A stretch of 64,000 nucleotides of DNA from positions 17,239 to 81,238 of the forward strand of contig NZ_LJAL01000012.1 of assembly GCF_001419985.1 (NCBI RefSeq), in the 5' to 3' direction. The stretch's first letter is position 1. Every line of letters starts with the position of its first letter. The notes under the pieces are model-generated. The model did no database searches and was not told where the DNA came from. It saw only the letters and a list, made by a program, of their open reading frames with translations. Below, piece by piece: positions 1 to 9,388 of the stretch. The DNA comes from Loktanella sp. 5RATIMAR09 (GTDB taxonomy: Bacteria; Pseudomonadota; Alphaproteobacteria; Rhodobacterales; Rhodobacteraceae). Made by a program: the position numbers and the translations under genes.

Positions 1-153
1 GCTTGCGTAGATCGCGATGACCAGCACGGCACCAATGGCCGACGCGATCCCAAGCGACAGACCAGACTGCCCCGCCCGCATCAACCTTGTCAGCGCAGTG
101 AAAGGGATCATCGCGCAGAGCAGCATAAGAAGGAAAATCCACAGATCTGTCAC
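1..153 (-). CDS. small hydrophobic membrane protein, 3' end cut by window edge
   Basis: Fifty-one codons are visible, reading away from the window from a GTG at 153. The GTG overlaps the TGA of the upstream DUF2484 gene (150-152), the same GTGA coupling used at the murC/DUF2484 junction. The visible peptide is very hydrophobic: a first segment at about residues 3-18 and a second at about 34-50, so at least two membrane segments. I do not recognise the family. Position after murC-DUF2484, where Rhodobacteraceae usually continue to murB, suggests it is co-transcribed with the dcw cluster. Function unknown; the C-terminus is not in the window. Confidence 0.6.
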   Translation of the reverse strand, partial: MTDLWIFLLMLLCAMIPFTALTRLMRAGQSGLSLGIASAIGAVLVIAIYAS

Positions 154-404
154 TCTGGCCTCGCCATGGTGTTCTTGATCCAGCGCCACAGATAGTAGAC
201 CGGCCAGCGCAACACGAGGCCGCCAACGAGCAATCCCAACAAGCCCATAGCAAACCCATGCTGAACCGTGATCCAAACCAGAAGCGGCCCACCGATTGCC
301 AGCAGCACATAGGCCCGCCGCCAATGATTGTCGTTTGAGGGAAATGCCGACATGGCAAATGCCAGCACGACCCAAAGCCCGATCAGAATAACGGGGTCTG
401 TCAC
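150..404 (-). CDS. DUF2484 family membrane protein
   Basis: An 84-residue protein starting at GTG 404, whose first bases overlap the murC stop codon (GTGA). It has two or three hydrophobic segments (about residues 1-16, 27-43 and 46-66) separated by a short basic loop with the sequence [10 protein letters not shown], and a basic C-terminus. The length, hydropathy and place directly behind murC fit the DUF2484 family, which I know from this position in Rhodobacteraceae. Its biochemical role is unknown; coupling to murC suggests a membrane role in envelope synthesis or division. A longer reading from 464 would lie inside murC and is not needed. Confidence 0.8.
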   Translation of the reverse strand: MTDPVILIGLWVVLAFAMSAFPSNDNHWRRAYVLLAIGGPLLVWITVQHGFAMGLLGLLVGGLVLRWPVYYLWRWIKNTMARPE

Positions 405-1798
405 GTCTCGAGGCGGGCCGGCAATGCATTCGCCCAAGTGCTGATTGTTCCCGCCCCGAGGCATACAACCATATCACCCGGTCCTGCCTGCTCGCGCACC
501 AGCCGTTCGAGATCGTCTTCGCTTTCCACCACGCGGGCGTGGCGGTGGCCGTGGCGGATCAGCCCTGCGACAAGATCACGGTGGCTCGCGCCATCAATCG
601 GGGCTTCGCCCGCTGAGAAGACTTCGGCGATCCCAACGACATCGGCATCGTTGAAGCAGGCGCAGAACTCATCAAAGTGGTGCGACAGGCGGGTAAAGCG
701 GTGCGGTTGGTGCACGGCAATCACGCGGCCATCAGTTGCCTGTCGTGCGGCTTTCAACACCGCTGCAATTTCAACAGGGTGGTGCCCATAATCATCAATG
801 ACTGTCACACCATTCACTTCGCCAACTTTGGTAAAGCGGCGGTTCACGCCCTTAAACCCTTTCAGTGCCGCACGAATTTCTTCTTTCTTCATGCCAAGGT
901 GCCGCGCAACCGCGACAGCCGACAGCGCGTTCGACACGTTGTGGTCCCCCGGCATCGGCAATTCGCAATCCTCAATCAACGCACCTTCGGCTTGAAGCGC
1001 GATATCGAAATGCGCCACACCCGCCTTATAGGTCAGGTTCACGGCACGGATATCTGCCTGTGCGTTAAACCCGTAGGTAATCACACGCCGGTCCGTAATC
1101 TTGCCGACCAGCGATTGCACATCGGAATCGTCCGTGCAGCAGACCGCCAGCCCATAGAACGGAATATTCGAGACGAAGTCGTAAAAGCCCTTGTGCAACG
1201 CCTCTTCGGTGCCCCAGTGCTCCATATGCTCGGGGTCGATATTGGTGACAATCGCGATGGTCGCGGGCAGGCGGTTAAAGGTGCCGTCGCTCTCGTCGGC
1301 CTCAACCACCATCCACTCGCCCTGCCCCATGCGGGCGTTTGAGCCATAGGCGTGGATGATGCCGCCGTTGATGACCGTGGGATCAATCCCGCCCTCATCC
1401 AATAGTGCCGCAACCATTGTTGTCGTGGTTGTCTTGCCATGGGTGCCTGCAACCGCAACATTGGATTTCAGGCGCATCAACTCGGCCAGCATTTCGGCGC
1501 GGCGCACGACAGGCAAACCTTTGGCACGCGCCTCGTCCAGTTCAGGGTTGCCCGGTTTGATGGCGGAAGAAATGACAATCACTTCCGCGCCTTCCAGATT
1601 TTCAGCGCGCTGGCCCTCAAAAATGATCGCACCCAAGGATTTGAGACGATCCGTGATTTTCGAGGCCTTCAGATCAGACCCCTGCACCGTATAGCCGTGG
1701 TTCAACAACACCTCGGCAATGCCGGACATCCCGATCCCGCCAATGCCGACAAAATGGATCGGGCCCACATCAAGTGGCAGTTTGGTTGCAGCGCTCAT
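401..1798 (-). CDS. murC: UDP-N-acetylmuramate--L-alanine ligase
   Basis: MurC adds L-alanine to UDP-MurNAc in the cytoplasm with ATP, the first amino-acid step of peptidoglycan precursor synthesis. The 465-residue product has the N-terminal glycine-rich UMP-binding motif GIGGIGMSG at residues 18-26 and the Mur-ligase ATP loop [10 protein letters not shown] at 118-127, followed by the central and C-terminal Mur domains. I chose ATG 1798, which gives the usual family N-terminus; an alternative ATG at 1816 overlaps the murG stop but adds six atypical residues. It is the third gene of ftsW-murG-murC and its stop overlaps the next gene by four bases. Confidence 0.97.
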   Translation of the reverse strand: MSAATKLPLDVGPIHFVGIGGIGMSGIAEVLLNHGYTVQGSDLKASKITDRLKSLGAIIFEGQRAENLEGAEVIVISSAIKPGNPELDEARAKGLPVVRRAEMLAELMRLKSNVAVAGTHGKTTTTTMVAALLDEGGIDPTVINGGIIHAYGSNARMGQGEWMVVEADESDGTFNRLPATIAIVTNIDPEHMEHWGTEEALHKGFYDFVSNIPFYGLAVCCTDDSDVQSLVGKITDRRVITYGFNAQADIRAVNLTYKAGVAHFDIALQAEGALIEDCELPMPGDHNVSNALSAVAVARHLGMKKEEIRAALKGFKGVNRRFTKVGEVNGVTVIDDYGHHPVEIAAVLKAARQATDGRVIAVHQPHRFTRLSHHFDEFCACFNDADVVGIAEVFSAGEAPIDGASHRDLVAGLIRHGHRHARVVESEDDLERLVREQAGPGDMVVCLGAGTISTWANALPARLET

Positions 1799-1815
1799 TA
1801 CAGGGTTCCCATCCA

Positions 1816-2910
1816 TTATTTCTTGCCCGCCTCTGCCAGATTATCAACCAGTTGCACAAGCCGCGTCGTGGCGTCCGGCACACCACAGGCCAAGGCCTTT
1901 TGCGCCATTTGCAGCATGCCTTTCTCATCGGACAAAAGCCCGGTCAGTTTGGCCGTCAGGGTCGCAACTTCAAACTCTGCCTCGGGCATCAGCACAGCCG
2001 CCCCCGCCGCGACAAGCTGGCGCGCATTGGCGGTCTGCTCGTCACGGATCGCACCGCCATAGGGCACCCAAATCGCGGGACGGCCTATGATGCTGACGTC
2101 TGCGACGGTCGAGGCACCCGAACGGGAAATCACCAGTTGCGCATCAGCCATCCGGCGCGGGACATCATCAAAGAATGTCTGGACATCCGCCGAAATCAAT
2201 TCCGACTCGTAAAAGGCTTGGACGCGCTCCAGATCTTCGGGCCGCGCCTGATGGCTGACCCGGACATTGCGCCGCAGATTTTCAGGCAGTGCCGCAATTG
2301 CGGGGGGCACGATGTCCGACATCACACGCGCACCCTGCGATCCCCCCATCACGAGGATCGACATGGGGTAATCCCCCGGCGGAATATAGGGCGATCCTGC
2401 ATGCTCGAGGATTGCCGCCCGCACGGGATTGCCGGTATGCACAGCTTCTACGGCACCCGGCAACTCGGTCGGCCATGTGCCACAGGCGATCTGGTTCACC
2501 CGCTTGGCAAAAAGCTGGTTCACGCGGCCAAGAACACCATTTTGTTCATGGATCATGCGCGGCACACGCAGCGCCCATGCCGCAGTCATGGCAGGGATGG
2601 CGGGATAACCACCAAAGCCGACAACGACAGCGGGCCGGTCACGGAGCATCCGCAACTTGGCCGCAGCAATGCCCGCTATAATACGGAACGGCACCATCAG
2701 TTTTTGCACGATCCCGCCACGGGCAAAGGTCGCGCTACCGACGACATTGACCTTGACCGCATCAGGAAAACCGCCCGTGTAACGCGCACCGCGCGCATCA
2801 GTAGACAGATGCACACGCCAGCCTTTCTCAAGCATTGCTTCGGCCAGGGCCTGTGCAGGAAACATATGCCCACCCGTGCCACCAGCGGCGATAATCAGCA
2901 GCGGCGGCAT
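1816..2910 (-). CDS. murG: undecaprenyldiphospho-muramoylpentapeptide beta-N-acetylglucosaminyltransferase
   Basis: MurG is the membrane-associated GT28 glycosyltransferase that converts lipid I to lipid II using UDP-GlcNAc. The 364-residue product starts with the G-loop AAGGTGGH (residues 8-15) and carries the C-terminal nucleotide-sugar domain with GGSQGA and a PxxGGAxxDEQ-like segment ([11 protein letters not shown]). Start ATG 2908-2910 overlaps the ftsW stop (ATGA), so the two are probably translationally coupled. A longer reading to 3114 lies inside ftsW and is rejected. Its length matches the family. Confidence 0.97.
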   Translation of the reverse strand: MPPLLIIAAGGTGGHMFPAQALAEAMLEKGWRVHLSTDARGARYTGGFPDAVKVNVVGSATFARGGIVQKLMVPFRIIAGIAAAKLRMLRDRPAVVVGFGGYPAIPAMTAAWALRVPRMIHEQNGVLGRVNQLFAKRVNQIACGTWPTELPGAVEAVHTGNPVRAAILEHAGSPYIPPGDYPMSILVMGGSQGARVMSDIVPPAIAALPENLRRNVRVSHQARPEDLERVQAFYESELISADVQTFFDDVPRRMADAQLVISRSGASTVADVSIIGRPAIWVPYGGAIRDEQTANARQLVAAGAAVLMPEAEFEVATLTAKLTGLLSDEKGMLQMAQKALACGVPDATTRLVQLVDNLAEAGKK

Positions 2911-4079
2911 CAGCGGTTCGCCCTGCGCATCAAAATATCGGCCATCTCGCCTTGCGGCCTGCTGCGCGTAAACGCCAAGAGCATCCCCACAGCAATCCCG
3001 CCCGCAATTAGGGACGATCCACCATAAGACACGAAAGGCAAGGTCATTCCTTTGGCAGGCAACAGACGCACGGCAACACCCATGTTGATCATCGCCTGCA
3101 CCCCGAAAATGCAAACCAGCCCCGTGCCCGCAAGACGGATAAACACGTCGCGTTCTTTCATCAGCCGCAGCAAGGAGCGCACCACAATCACCGCATAAAG
3201 GGCAATAATCACCAAGACGCAGATCAGTCCATATTCCTCGGCAGCGACCGCGATAATGAAATCGGTATGGGCATCAGGCAGCGACCATTTGACTTGGCCT
3301 TCACCCACGCCCACGCCGAAAAAACCACCCTCACGAATTGCATTCGTCGCATAGCCCAGTTGGGTATTCGGATCGAGATCAGGCGACAGGAACCCGTCAA
3401 TCCGGCGGGCAAAATGCTCGGAATAGGAATAGGCGACAGTTCCCCCAAACACCACCAGACCGGCCAGCAGGATCAGCAAAAACATTGACGCACCGGCCAC
3501 AAAATACATCACCCCCCAGGCAAAGAGGATCAAGGCGGCTTGACCAAAGTCGGGTTGGAGCGCCAGCATCAGAACGATCATGATCGTCAGCACAAAAGAA
3601 TAGGCCTTACCGGGCGGTCCGCCCAATTGCTGGGACGCCGCCAAAAGCCACGCCGCCATTACCACAAAACCGGGTTTTAGGAACTCCGAGGGCTGCACCG
3701 ATGCAAAGCCCAGTGAATACCAACGGGTTGCGCCCTTGCCGAAATCGGTTCCAAAGACCGGCAAAAAGGCCAAAGCCACAAACGCACACAAAAAACCCAA
3801 GACCGCCAGACGCCGCACCAGCGTGGGCGACATCATCGACACGATAAACATGACGATCATCGCCATCCCGCCAAAAATGGCCTGTCGCGTGACGTAGTGA
3901 AAAGGCTCAAGCCCGTTTCGGTCAGCCAAAGGCGGCGATGAGGCGAGACCCAACAACAACCCGATCCCGAACAGGATCAGGATGCAGGACATTGTCCATT
4001 TATCAATCGTCCGCCACCACCGGGGCAGAACCGGGTCGCCGGACTGCACCGGGACCGTCCCATAGACCATTTCCGTCAT
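2910..4079 (-). CDS. ftsW: SEDS glycosyltransferase FtsW
   Basis: FtsW polymerises lipid II at the division septum together with the class B PBP FtsI. The 389-residue protein has about ten hydrophobic segments, a cytoplasmic N-terminus with several aromatic and basic residues, and family landmarks: [11 protein letters not shown] after the third segment, QPSEFLKPG, a large periplasmic loop with [27 protein letters not shown], and the C-terminal [18 protein letters not shown]. It is the first gene of the ftsW-murG-murC block, which is cut off from murD by an opposite-strand gene, so it probably has its own promoter in 4080-4265. Confidence 0.96.
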   Translation of the reverse strand: MTEMVYGTVPVQSGDPVLPRWWRTIDKWTMSCILILFGIGLLLGLASSPPLADRNGLEPFHYVTRQAIFGGMAMIVMFIVSMMSPTLVRRLAVLGFLCAFVALAFLPVFGTDFGKGATRWYSLGFASVQPSEFLKPGFVVMAAWLLAASQQLGGPPGKAYSFVLTIMIVLMLALQPDFGQAALILFAWGVMYFVAGASMFLLILLAGLVVFGGTVAYSYSEHFARRIDGFLSPDLDPNTQLGYATNAIREGGFFGVGVGEGQVKWSLPDAHTDFIIAVAAEEYGLICVLVIIALYAVIVVRSLLRLMKERDVFIRLAGTGLVCIFGVQAMINMGVAVRLLPAKGMTLPFVSYGGSSLIAGGIAVGMLLAFTRSRPQGEMADILMRRANR

Positions 4080-4177
4080 GGATCACCGCTCATTTGCCTA
4101 CATCGCCCGTTTGCCGGGTCTGCTTTCACCTTAACCGTCAATTGACCACGATTCCACTGAAAAACCGCCCCCTGCCA

Positions 4178-4212
4178 CTTTCCATGTCCGATCAAACTTC
4201 CGCCGGAGGCAT
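4178..4212 (+). repeat. 35-bp interspersed repeat with GCCTCCGGCGG core, copy 1
   Basis: This segment is identical except for one base to 58304-58338 and to the reverse complement of 58124-58157. The conserved 3' half carries the CTTCCGCCGGAGG core, which can fold as a 5-bp stem with a GCC loop. It lies between the divergent ftsW and flavoprotein genes. From memory, repeats with a GCCTCCGGCGGG core are common between genes in Rhodobacterales; name and function are unverified. It may be a REP-like element. Confidence 0.75.
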
Positions 4213-4235
4213 GATCAAATTTTCTGAATTTGATC
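4213..4235. promoter_or_regulatory. perfect 9-bp inverted repeat upstream of the flavoprotein gene
   Basis: GATCAAATT at 4213-4221 and AATTTGATC at 4227-4235 form a perfect inverted repeat around five bases (TTCTG). It directly abuts the 35-bp repeat and ends 30 bp before the ATG at 4266. It could be an operator or an mRNA leader hairpin; the sequence does not decide between them. Confidence 0.5.
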
Positions 4236-4265
4236 TCCCGCAGCGCTTGCGACATATGGGCCGAT

Positions 4266-5444
4266 ATGAAGGTAGAAACTCTGATCATCGGCGCAGGCGC
4301 CGCAGGCATGATGTGCGCGGCTCACGCGGGGCACGGCGTGCTTGTGGTGGACCACGCCAAAGCACCCGGCGAAAAGATCCGAATTTCCGGTGGTGGACGG
4401 TGCAATTTCACGAACCTCCACGCCAGTCCGCAAAATTTCATCAGCCAGAACAAACACTTCTGTAAATCCGCCCTTAGACGCTATACGCAATGGGATTTCA
4501 TCGCGCTGGTCGACCAATACCGGATCGCATGGCACGAAAAAACGCTGGGCCAGCTTTTCTGCGACAACAGCGCCAAAGACATCATCGACATGCTCCGCGC
4601 GGAGATGGACAAGGCGGGCGCGCAGCTCTGGCTACAGACGTCGGTGGGTGAAATCAGCCACGATGGCAACGCCTTTACTGTCGCCCTCACCCGCGACGGG
4701 CGCAGCCTAACCGTCACAGCGCGCAATCTTGTGGTGGCCTGTGGTGGCAAATCCATCCCGAAAATGGGCGCAACGGGGCTTGGTTATCAAATTGCTACAC
4801 AATTTGATCTGCCTGTCATCGACCCACGCCCGGGGTTGGTCCCGCTGACCTTCTCGGACGACAAATTCAAACCCCTGGCTGGCGTCGCAACACCAGCGCG
4901 CGTATCGGCAAACCACGCAAGCTTTGACGAAGCGATCCTTTTCACCCATCGGGGCCTGTCCGGTCCTGCAGTGTTGCAAGCCTCATCCTATTGGTACGAG
5001 GGCGAGGCAATTCGCGTGAACCTGATCCCCGAGGGCGATCTGCTGCCCGTACTGCAAACCCAACGGCAAAGCGATGGGCGTAAAGCGCTCTCCACCGTGC
5101 TGGCCCAACACCTGCCTGCGCGATTGGTGGACCACCTGAAAGCCGAACTGCCCCTTGAAGGCAACATCGCCGATCAGAGTGATGCAAAGCTGACAGCACT
5201 TTGCGAAAGCTTGACGGACTGGACGCTGACACCTGCCGGATCAGAAGGCTATCGCACTGCAGAAGTGACACTCGGCGGGGTCGATACCGACGCTTTGTCA
5301 TCCAAGACAATGGGTGCAAAATCCGTACCAGGGCTTTATTTCATCGGCGAATGCGTGGATGTCACCGGCTGGCTCGGCGGCTATAACTTCCAGTGGGCGT
5401 GGTCCTCGGGATGGGCCGCCGGGCAAGCGATTGCCAAACCGTAA
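4266..5444 (+). CDS. BaiN/HI0933-family NAD(P)/FAD-dependent oxidoreductase
   Basis: The 392-residue product has an N-terminal dinucleotide-binding motif GAGAAG (residues 9-14), the family signature SGGGRCNFTN (41-50), a middle domain and a C-terminal FAD-contacting stretch FIGECVDVTGWLGGYNFQWAWSSG. This matches the HI0933/YhiN/BaiN flavoprotein family, whose general role is unclear and whose named member BaiN acts on bile acids; that substrate should not be transferred here. ATG 4266 places GAGAAG at the usual distance; the earlier ATG at 4230 lies in an inverted repeat. It is the only plus-strand gene inside the dcw cluster and converges on murD. Confidence 0.9.
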   Translation: MKVETLIIGAGAAGMMCAAHAGHGVLVVDHAKAPGEKIRISGGGRCNFTNLHASPQNFISQNKHFCKSALRRYTQWDFIALVDQYRIAWHEKTLGQLFCDNSAKDIIDMLRAEMDKAGAQLWLQTSVGEISHDGNAFTVALTRDGRSLTVTARNLVVACGGKSIPKMGATGLGYQIATQFDLPVIDPRPGLVPLTFSDDKFKPLAGVATPARVSANHASFDEAILFTHRGLSGPAVLQASSYWYEGEAIRVNLIPEGDLLPVLQTQRQSDGRKALSTVLAQHLPARLVDHLKAELPLEGNIADQSDAKLTALCESLTDWTLTPAGSEGYRTAEVTLGGVDTDALSSKTMGAKSVPGLYFIGECVDVTGWLGGYNFQWAWSSGWAAGQAIAKP

Positions 5445-5466
5445 GGTGGATTTCAATCCACCTTAC
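5441..5466. terminator. bidirectional hairpin spanning both stop codons
   Basis: GTAAGGTGGATT (5441-5452) and AATCCACCTTAC (5455-5466) form a perfect 12-bp inverted repeat around two bases. The TAA of the flavoprotein gene (5442-5444) and of murD (5463-5465, reverse) sit symmetrically inside the arms. There is no long T-run on either side, so termination efficiency is uncertain, but the symmetric position between convergent genes fits a shared terminator. Confidence 0.7.
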
Positions 5467-6863
5467 CCAATCGCATCCGTCACACACCGAATGAAATCCT
5501 CACCGCGTCGCTCAAAGCTGTCATATTGATCAAAAGAAGCCGCTGCCGGTGCCAAAAGCACCACCTCGCCTGCTTCCGCCTCGGCCACAGCCTTTGCAAC
5601 CGCTATCGCCATGGTGCCGCAAACCTCTGCTTCTGCGCCGGTTAACTGACGGGCGAAATCTGCGGCTTCGCGCCCGATCACATAGGCTTTGCTGACATGG
5701 CCCAGATGCGGCAAAAGCCCGTCAAGCCCGCCCTCTTTTTGCAAACCACCGCAAATCCAGCGGATCTTTGGAAACGCCGCAAGGGCCTTGGCGGCGCTAT
5801 CGACGTTGGTCGCTTTGCTATCATTCACGAAACTGACGCCATCACGCACCGCAACCACCTGACTGCGATGCGGCAATCCCGGATAGCTTTGCATCGCGGC
5901 CTCGATCCCTTTGGGCCCTAACCCCAAGGTCCGGCACGCCGCATAGGCCGCGCAAGCGTTTTGATGATTATGCGCGCCCGGCAAACCACCAACCGCACGC
6001 AAATCAATCGACCCCACCTGCCGCCCTTTGCGGTGTTCGGCCAAAAACCCTTTGCGCGCAAACACGTTCCAGCCTTCGCCCGCCAGCTTTTGCCCCGAAG
6101 ATATCCGTATCACCCGATCATCCCCCGGCCCTTCACTCAGCTGGTTGGCCATGTAGCGCCCCTCTGCCTCATCCACACCGATGATGGCGCGGTCGGGGCC
6201 ACCTTCGGCAAACAGACGGCGTTTGGCGGCAAAATACCCGCCAAGTCCGGCGTGGCGGTCCAGATGGTCAGGGCTGAGGTTGGTAAAAACGGCCACATCG
6301 GGCGTGATATGGCGCGCAAGGTCGGTTTGATATGAGGACAGTTCCAGAACAACAACTTCGCCGTCATGGGCAGGTTCGATATCCAAAACACCACGCCCGA
6401 TATTGCCTGCCAGTTGGGCGGGCCGTCCGTTCTCGACCAGAATATGATGGATCAACGCCGCCGTCGTCGACTTTCCGTTCGATCCGGTTACGGCAATGAC
6501 ACGTGGCATCGTGTCAAAACTCTCCCAGTCCTCGGTTGCGAATGACTTAAAGAACAAACCGATATCGTTATCGACAGGCACCTGAGCATCCCATGCTGCC
6601 GCGATCACAGGGTTGGGTGCGGGATAGAGATGCGGAATACCGGGGCTGACGACCAAAAGGGCAACACCCGCAAAGGCACCGGGCTTTGTCAGGTCGCGCA
6701 GGTCAAAACCGGCGTCATGTGCCGCCTCTCGCGCCACGGCACTGTCATCCCAAACAACCGGATGCGCGCCGCCTTCCTGCAATGCCGCCGCCGTCGCCCG
6801 CCCTGACCGGCCCAGCCCCAGCACGGCGACGGTTTGTCCCGCATATCCCTGAACCGGTATCAT
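5463..6863 (-). CDS. murD: UDP-N-acetylmuramoyl-L-alanine--D-glutamate ligase
   Basis: MurD adds D-glutamate to UDP-MurNAc-L-Ala. The 466-residue product has the N-terminal fold with LGLGRSG (residues 15-21), the ATP loop GSNGKSTTA (127-135) and the conserved VNDSKATN segment (about 348-355), which is typical of MurD. The start ATG at 6863 shares one base with the mraY stop (TAATG), so it is coupled to mraY. Its stop lies inside the symmetric hairpin shared with the convergent flavoprotein gene; murD is therefore the last gene of the mraZ-to-murD transcription unit. Confidence 0.97.
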   Translation of the reverse strand: MIPVQGYAGQTVAVLGLGRSGRATAAALQEGGAHPVVWDDSAVAREAAHDAGFDLRDLTKPGAFAGVALLVVSPGIPHLYPAPNPVIAAAWDAQVPVDNDIGLFFKSFATEDWESFDTMPRVIAVTGSNGKSTTAALIHHILVENGRPAQLAGNIGRGVLDIEPAHDGEVVVLELSSYQTDLARHITPDVAVFTNLSPDHLDRHAGLGGYFAAKRRLFAEGGPDRAIIGVDEAEGRYMANQLSEGPGDDRVIRISSGQKLAGEGWNVFARKGFLAEHRKGRQVGSIDLRAVGGLPGAHNHQNACAAYAACRTLGLGPKGIEAAMQSYPGLPHRSQVVAVRDGVSFVNDSKATNVDSAAKALAAFPKIRWICGGLQKEGGLDGLLPHLGHVSKAYVIGREAADFARQLTGAEAEVCGTMAIAVAKAVAEAEAGEVVLLAPAAASFDQYDSFERRGEDFIRCVTDAIG

Positions 6864-7945
6864 TAGCGCACTTTCAGCGTTGCAAGGCCAATCATCGCGA
6901 GGATCAGCGAGATGATCCAGAACCGGATCACGATCTGCGGCTCGGCCCAGCCCTTTTTCTCATAGTGGTGATGGATCGGGGCCATCAGGAACACGCGCTT
7001 GCCGGTCCGCTTGAAGTAAAGCACCTGAATGATGACCGAGAGGGCCTCAACCACGAACAGGCCGCCGACGATGGCCAGCACGATCTCGTGCTTGGTGGCC
7101 ACGGCAATCGCACCCAGCGCACCGCCCAAAGCGAGCGAGCCAGTGTCGCCCATAAAAACAGCCGCCGGTGGCGCATTATACCACAAAAAGCCCAAACCGC
7201 CCCCGATCAGCCCCATGGTGAAGATCAGGATTTCACCGGTTTGTGGGACGTAGTGCACGTCCAGATATTCGGTAAAGTCGGTCCGGCCCACGGCGTAAGC
7301 AATCACCCCGAATGTGCCTGCCGCAATCATCACCGGCATGATCGCCAGACCATCAAGACCGTCTGTCAGGTTCACCGCGTTTGCCGCACCCACAATCACG
7401 ATGATGGCAAAGGGGATAAACAAAATCCCCAGATTGATGAGCGTATCTTTGAAGATCGGCAACGCCAGCTGATTGGTCAGATCATCGGGATGATAGGCCG
7501 CGGCCCAATACCCTGCGATCCCCGCGATTAAAATTCCCAGCAAAATCCGGACCTTGCCTGACACGCCCGAGGTGTTCTGTTTAGATACCTTTGCATAATC
7601 ATCCGCAAAACCGATGGCCGCAAAAGACAGCGTGACGAAAAGGACCATCCAGACAAAGGGGTTATCCAGCCGCGCCCAAAGCAGCGTTGAAAAGGTCAGC
7701 GCACCCACGATCAGCAAGCCACCCATCGTGGGTGTGCCTGCTTTGACAAAATGCCCTTCGGGACCATCATCGCGGATCGGCTGGCCTTTGCCCTGCTTGC
7801 GCCGCAGCACGTTGATCAGTGGCGGGCCAAAGACAAAGCCAAACAGCAGCGCCGTCATGAAGGCCCCACCTGCACGGAAAGTGATATAGCGGAACAGGTT
7901 GAAAAAATCGCCGCCGTCCGAAAGTGCCGTAAGCCAGTAGAGCAT
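6863..7945 (-). CDS. mraY: phospho-N-acetylmuramoyl-pentapeptide-transferase
   Basis: MraY transfers phospho-MurNAc-pentapeptide to undecaprenyl phosphate, making lipid I at the inner membrane. The 360-residue protein has about ten membrane segments, the PTMGG loop, the catalytic Asp pair in FADDYAK, the [10 protein letters not shown] motif, the [11 protein letters not shown] motif, and the C-terminal [13 protein letters not shown] histidine cluster. All expected catalytic motifs are intact. It starts 18 bp after the murF stop and its stop overlaps the murD start. Confidence 0.98.
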   Translation of the reverse strand: MLYWLTALSDGGDFFNLFRYITFRAGGAFMTALLFGFVFGPPLINVLRRKQGKGQPIRDDGPEGHFVKAGTPTMGGLLIVGALTFSTLLWARLDNPFVWMVLFVTLSFAAIGFADDYAKVSKQNTSGVSGKVRILLGILIAGIAGYWAAAYHPDDLTNQLALPIFKDTLINLGILFIPFAIIVIVGAANAVNLTDGLDGLAIMPVMIAAGTFGVIAYAVGRTDFTEYLDVHYVPQTGEILIFTMGLIGGGLGFLWYNAPPAAVFMGDTGSLALGGALGAIAVATKHEIVLAIVGGLFVVEALSVIIQVLYFKRTGKRVFLMAPIHHHYEKKGWAEPQIVIRFWIISLILAMIGLATLKVR

Positions 7946-7963
7946 GTTGATACCTTAATCTTG

Positions 7964-9388
7964 TTACAGGCGGCGATGCCCCAGTTTTCGGATGGCGTCA
8001 ACAATCAGGCTGACTTTGCTCCCCTTTGAGCCTTTGACCAGCACGACATCGCCAGCGTCGACCAGTTGCGACGCTTGCGGAACAAGCTCGGCCGCCGTTT
8101 CGGCCCAGCGGCCGCGTTGTGCTTCGGGCAACGCCTCCCAGAGGTTGCGCATCAACGGGCCCGCGCAATGGATCAGGTCAAGCGACTGCAGATGCCCGTT
8201 TTGCGCGATATCGCGGTGCATTGCGACCTCGGCTGCGCCCAGTTCCAGCATATCACCCAAGATCGCCACGCGCCGCCCCTTGATAATCCGTCCTACGTTA
8301 TCGGCAGGTGTGGATGCGGCAAGAACCTCAAGTGACGCGGCAAGCGACGTCGGATTTGCGTTGAAGGCATCATCGAGCAGCTCAAGGCTTTCGCCGTCAT
8401 TGGCCATATCTGTGACAATAATTTCGCGCGTGCCCCGTCCCGCAGGTGGCACCCAAGCGGCGATATCAAGTGACGCCGCCACAGGATCGGCCCCGAGCGC
8501 CTCTGCCGCAGCAAGCACCCCCACAGCGTTCATCGCAAAGTGACGCCCCGGGACGGAGAGCTTGAATAAATACTCCACGCCATCGCCCGCAGCGGTGATG
8601 ACCGTGATATCGCCTGCGATACGCACGTCTTTGACAACCCAGTCGGCGGCAGTCTCGCCAAAGTGGACCTGCGTGGCACCCAATGCCTTGGCACGGTCCT
8701 GCAAAATCTGGCTGGTGTCGATATCTGCGTTCAGGACGGCAATACCACCCGCCTCTAGCCCGTCCATGATGCAGGCTTTTTCCTCGGCAATCCCAGCAAG
8801 GCTTTCAAATGACGCCAGATGTGCCGCGGCCACTGTTGTCACCATCGCCACATGCGGGCGCGCCATTTGCGACAACGGCGTGATTTCGCCAGGGTTGCTC
8901 ATCCCGATTTCGATCACGGCATAGTCGGTATCGGCGGGCATGCGCGCCAAGGTCAAAGGCACTCCCCAATGGTTGTTGTATGACGCCTCTGCCGCATGGC
9001 ATTTACCCTGACGCTCTAGCACAGCGCGCAGCATCTCTTTTGTCGATGTCTTGCCGACAGAGCCGGTGATCGCGACGACTTTCGCAGCTGTGCGCGCACG
9101 GGCGGCGCGGCCCATGGCGCCCAGTGCATCCAGCACATCCGGCACGATCAAAAGCGGCGCGTCGGCGGCCACACCCTCGGGGATATGCGTCACCAAAGCG
9201 GCAGCGGCACCTTTCTCCAAGGCTTGCGCGACGAAATCGTGGCCATCGCGCACATCGGCCAGCGCCACGAAAAGATCACCCTTTTGCAAGGTCCGCGTGT
9301 CAATCGAAACGCCTGTCGCTTGCCATGGTTGGGTGACACGTCCGCCCGTCGCCGCAGCCGCCTCGGCTGAGGTCCAGAGCGGGGTCAT
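7964..9388 (-). CDS. murF: UDP-N-acetylmuramoyl-tripeptide--D-alanyl-D-alanine ligase
   Basis: MurF adds D-Ala-D-Ala to the UDP-MurNAc-tripeptide. The 474-residue product has the ATP loop GSVGKTSTKEML (109-120), the YNNHWGVPLTLARMP segment and the DAFNANPTS motif characteristic of MurF. ATG 9386-9388 overlaps the murE stop (ATGA) and has a GGAGG about seven bases upstream; the alternative GTG at 9394 adds only two residues. It lies between murE and mraY in the standard order. Confidence 0.97.
   Translation of the reverse strand: MTPLWTSAEAAAATGGRVTQPWQATGVSIDTRTLQKGDLFVALADVRDGHDFVAQALEKGAAAALVTHIPEGVAADAPLLIVPDVLDALGAMGRAARARTAAKVVAITGSVGKTSTKEMLRAVLERQGKCHAAEASYNNHWGVPLTLARMPADTDYAVIEIGMSNPGEITPLSQMARPHVAMVTTVAAAHLASFESLAGIAEEKACIMDGLEAGGIAVLNADIDTSQILQDRAKALGATQVHFGETAADWVVKDVRIAGDITVITAAGDGVEYLFKLSVPGRHFAMNAVGVLAAAEALGADPVAASLDIAAWVPPAGRGTREIIVTDMANDGESLELLDDAFNANPTSLAASLEVLAASTPADNVGRIIKGRRVAILGDMLELGAAEVAMHRDIAQNGHLQSLDLIHCAGPLMRNLWEALPEAQRGRWAETAAELVPQASQLVDAGDVVLVKGSKGSKVSLIVDAIRKLGHRRL

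Noticed and set aside
1774..3027. Plus-strand reading frame of 417 codons
   Set aside because: Antisense shadow of murG; MurG motifs are clear on the minus strand and this frame has no recognisable domain or ribosome binding site.
4266..5444. Bile-acid dehydratase function (BaiN)
   Set aside because: The family name derives from a gut organism; nothing in the context supports bile-acid metabolism.
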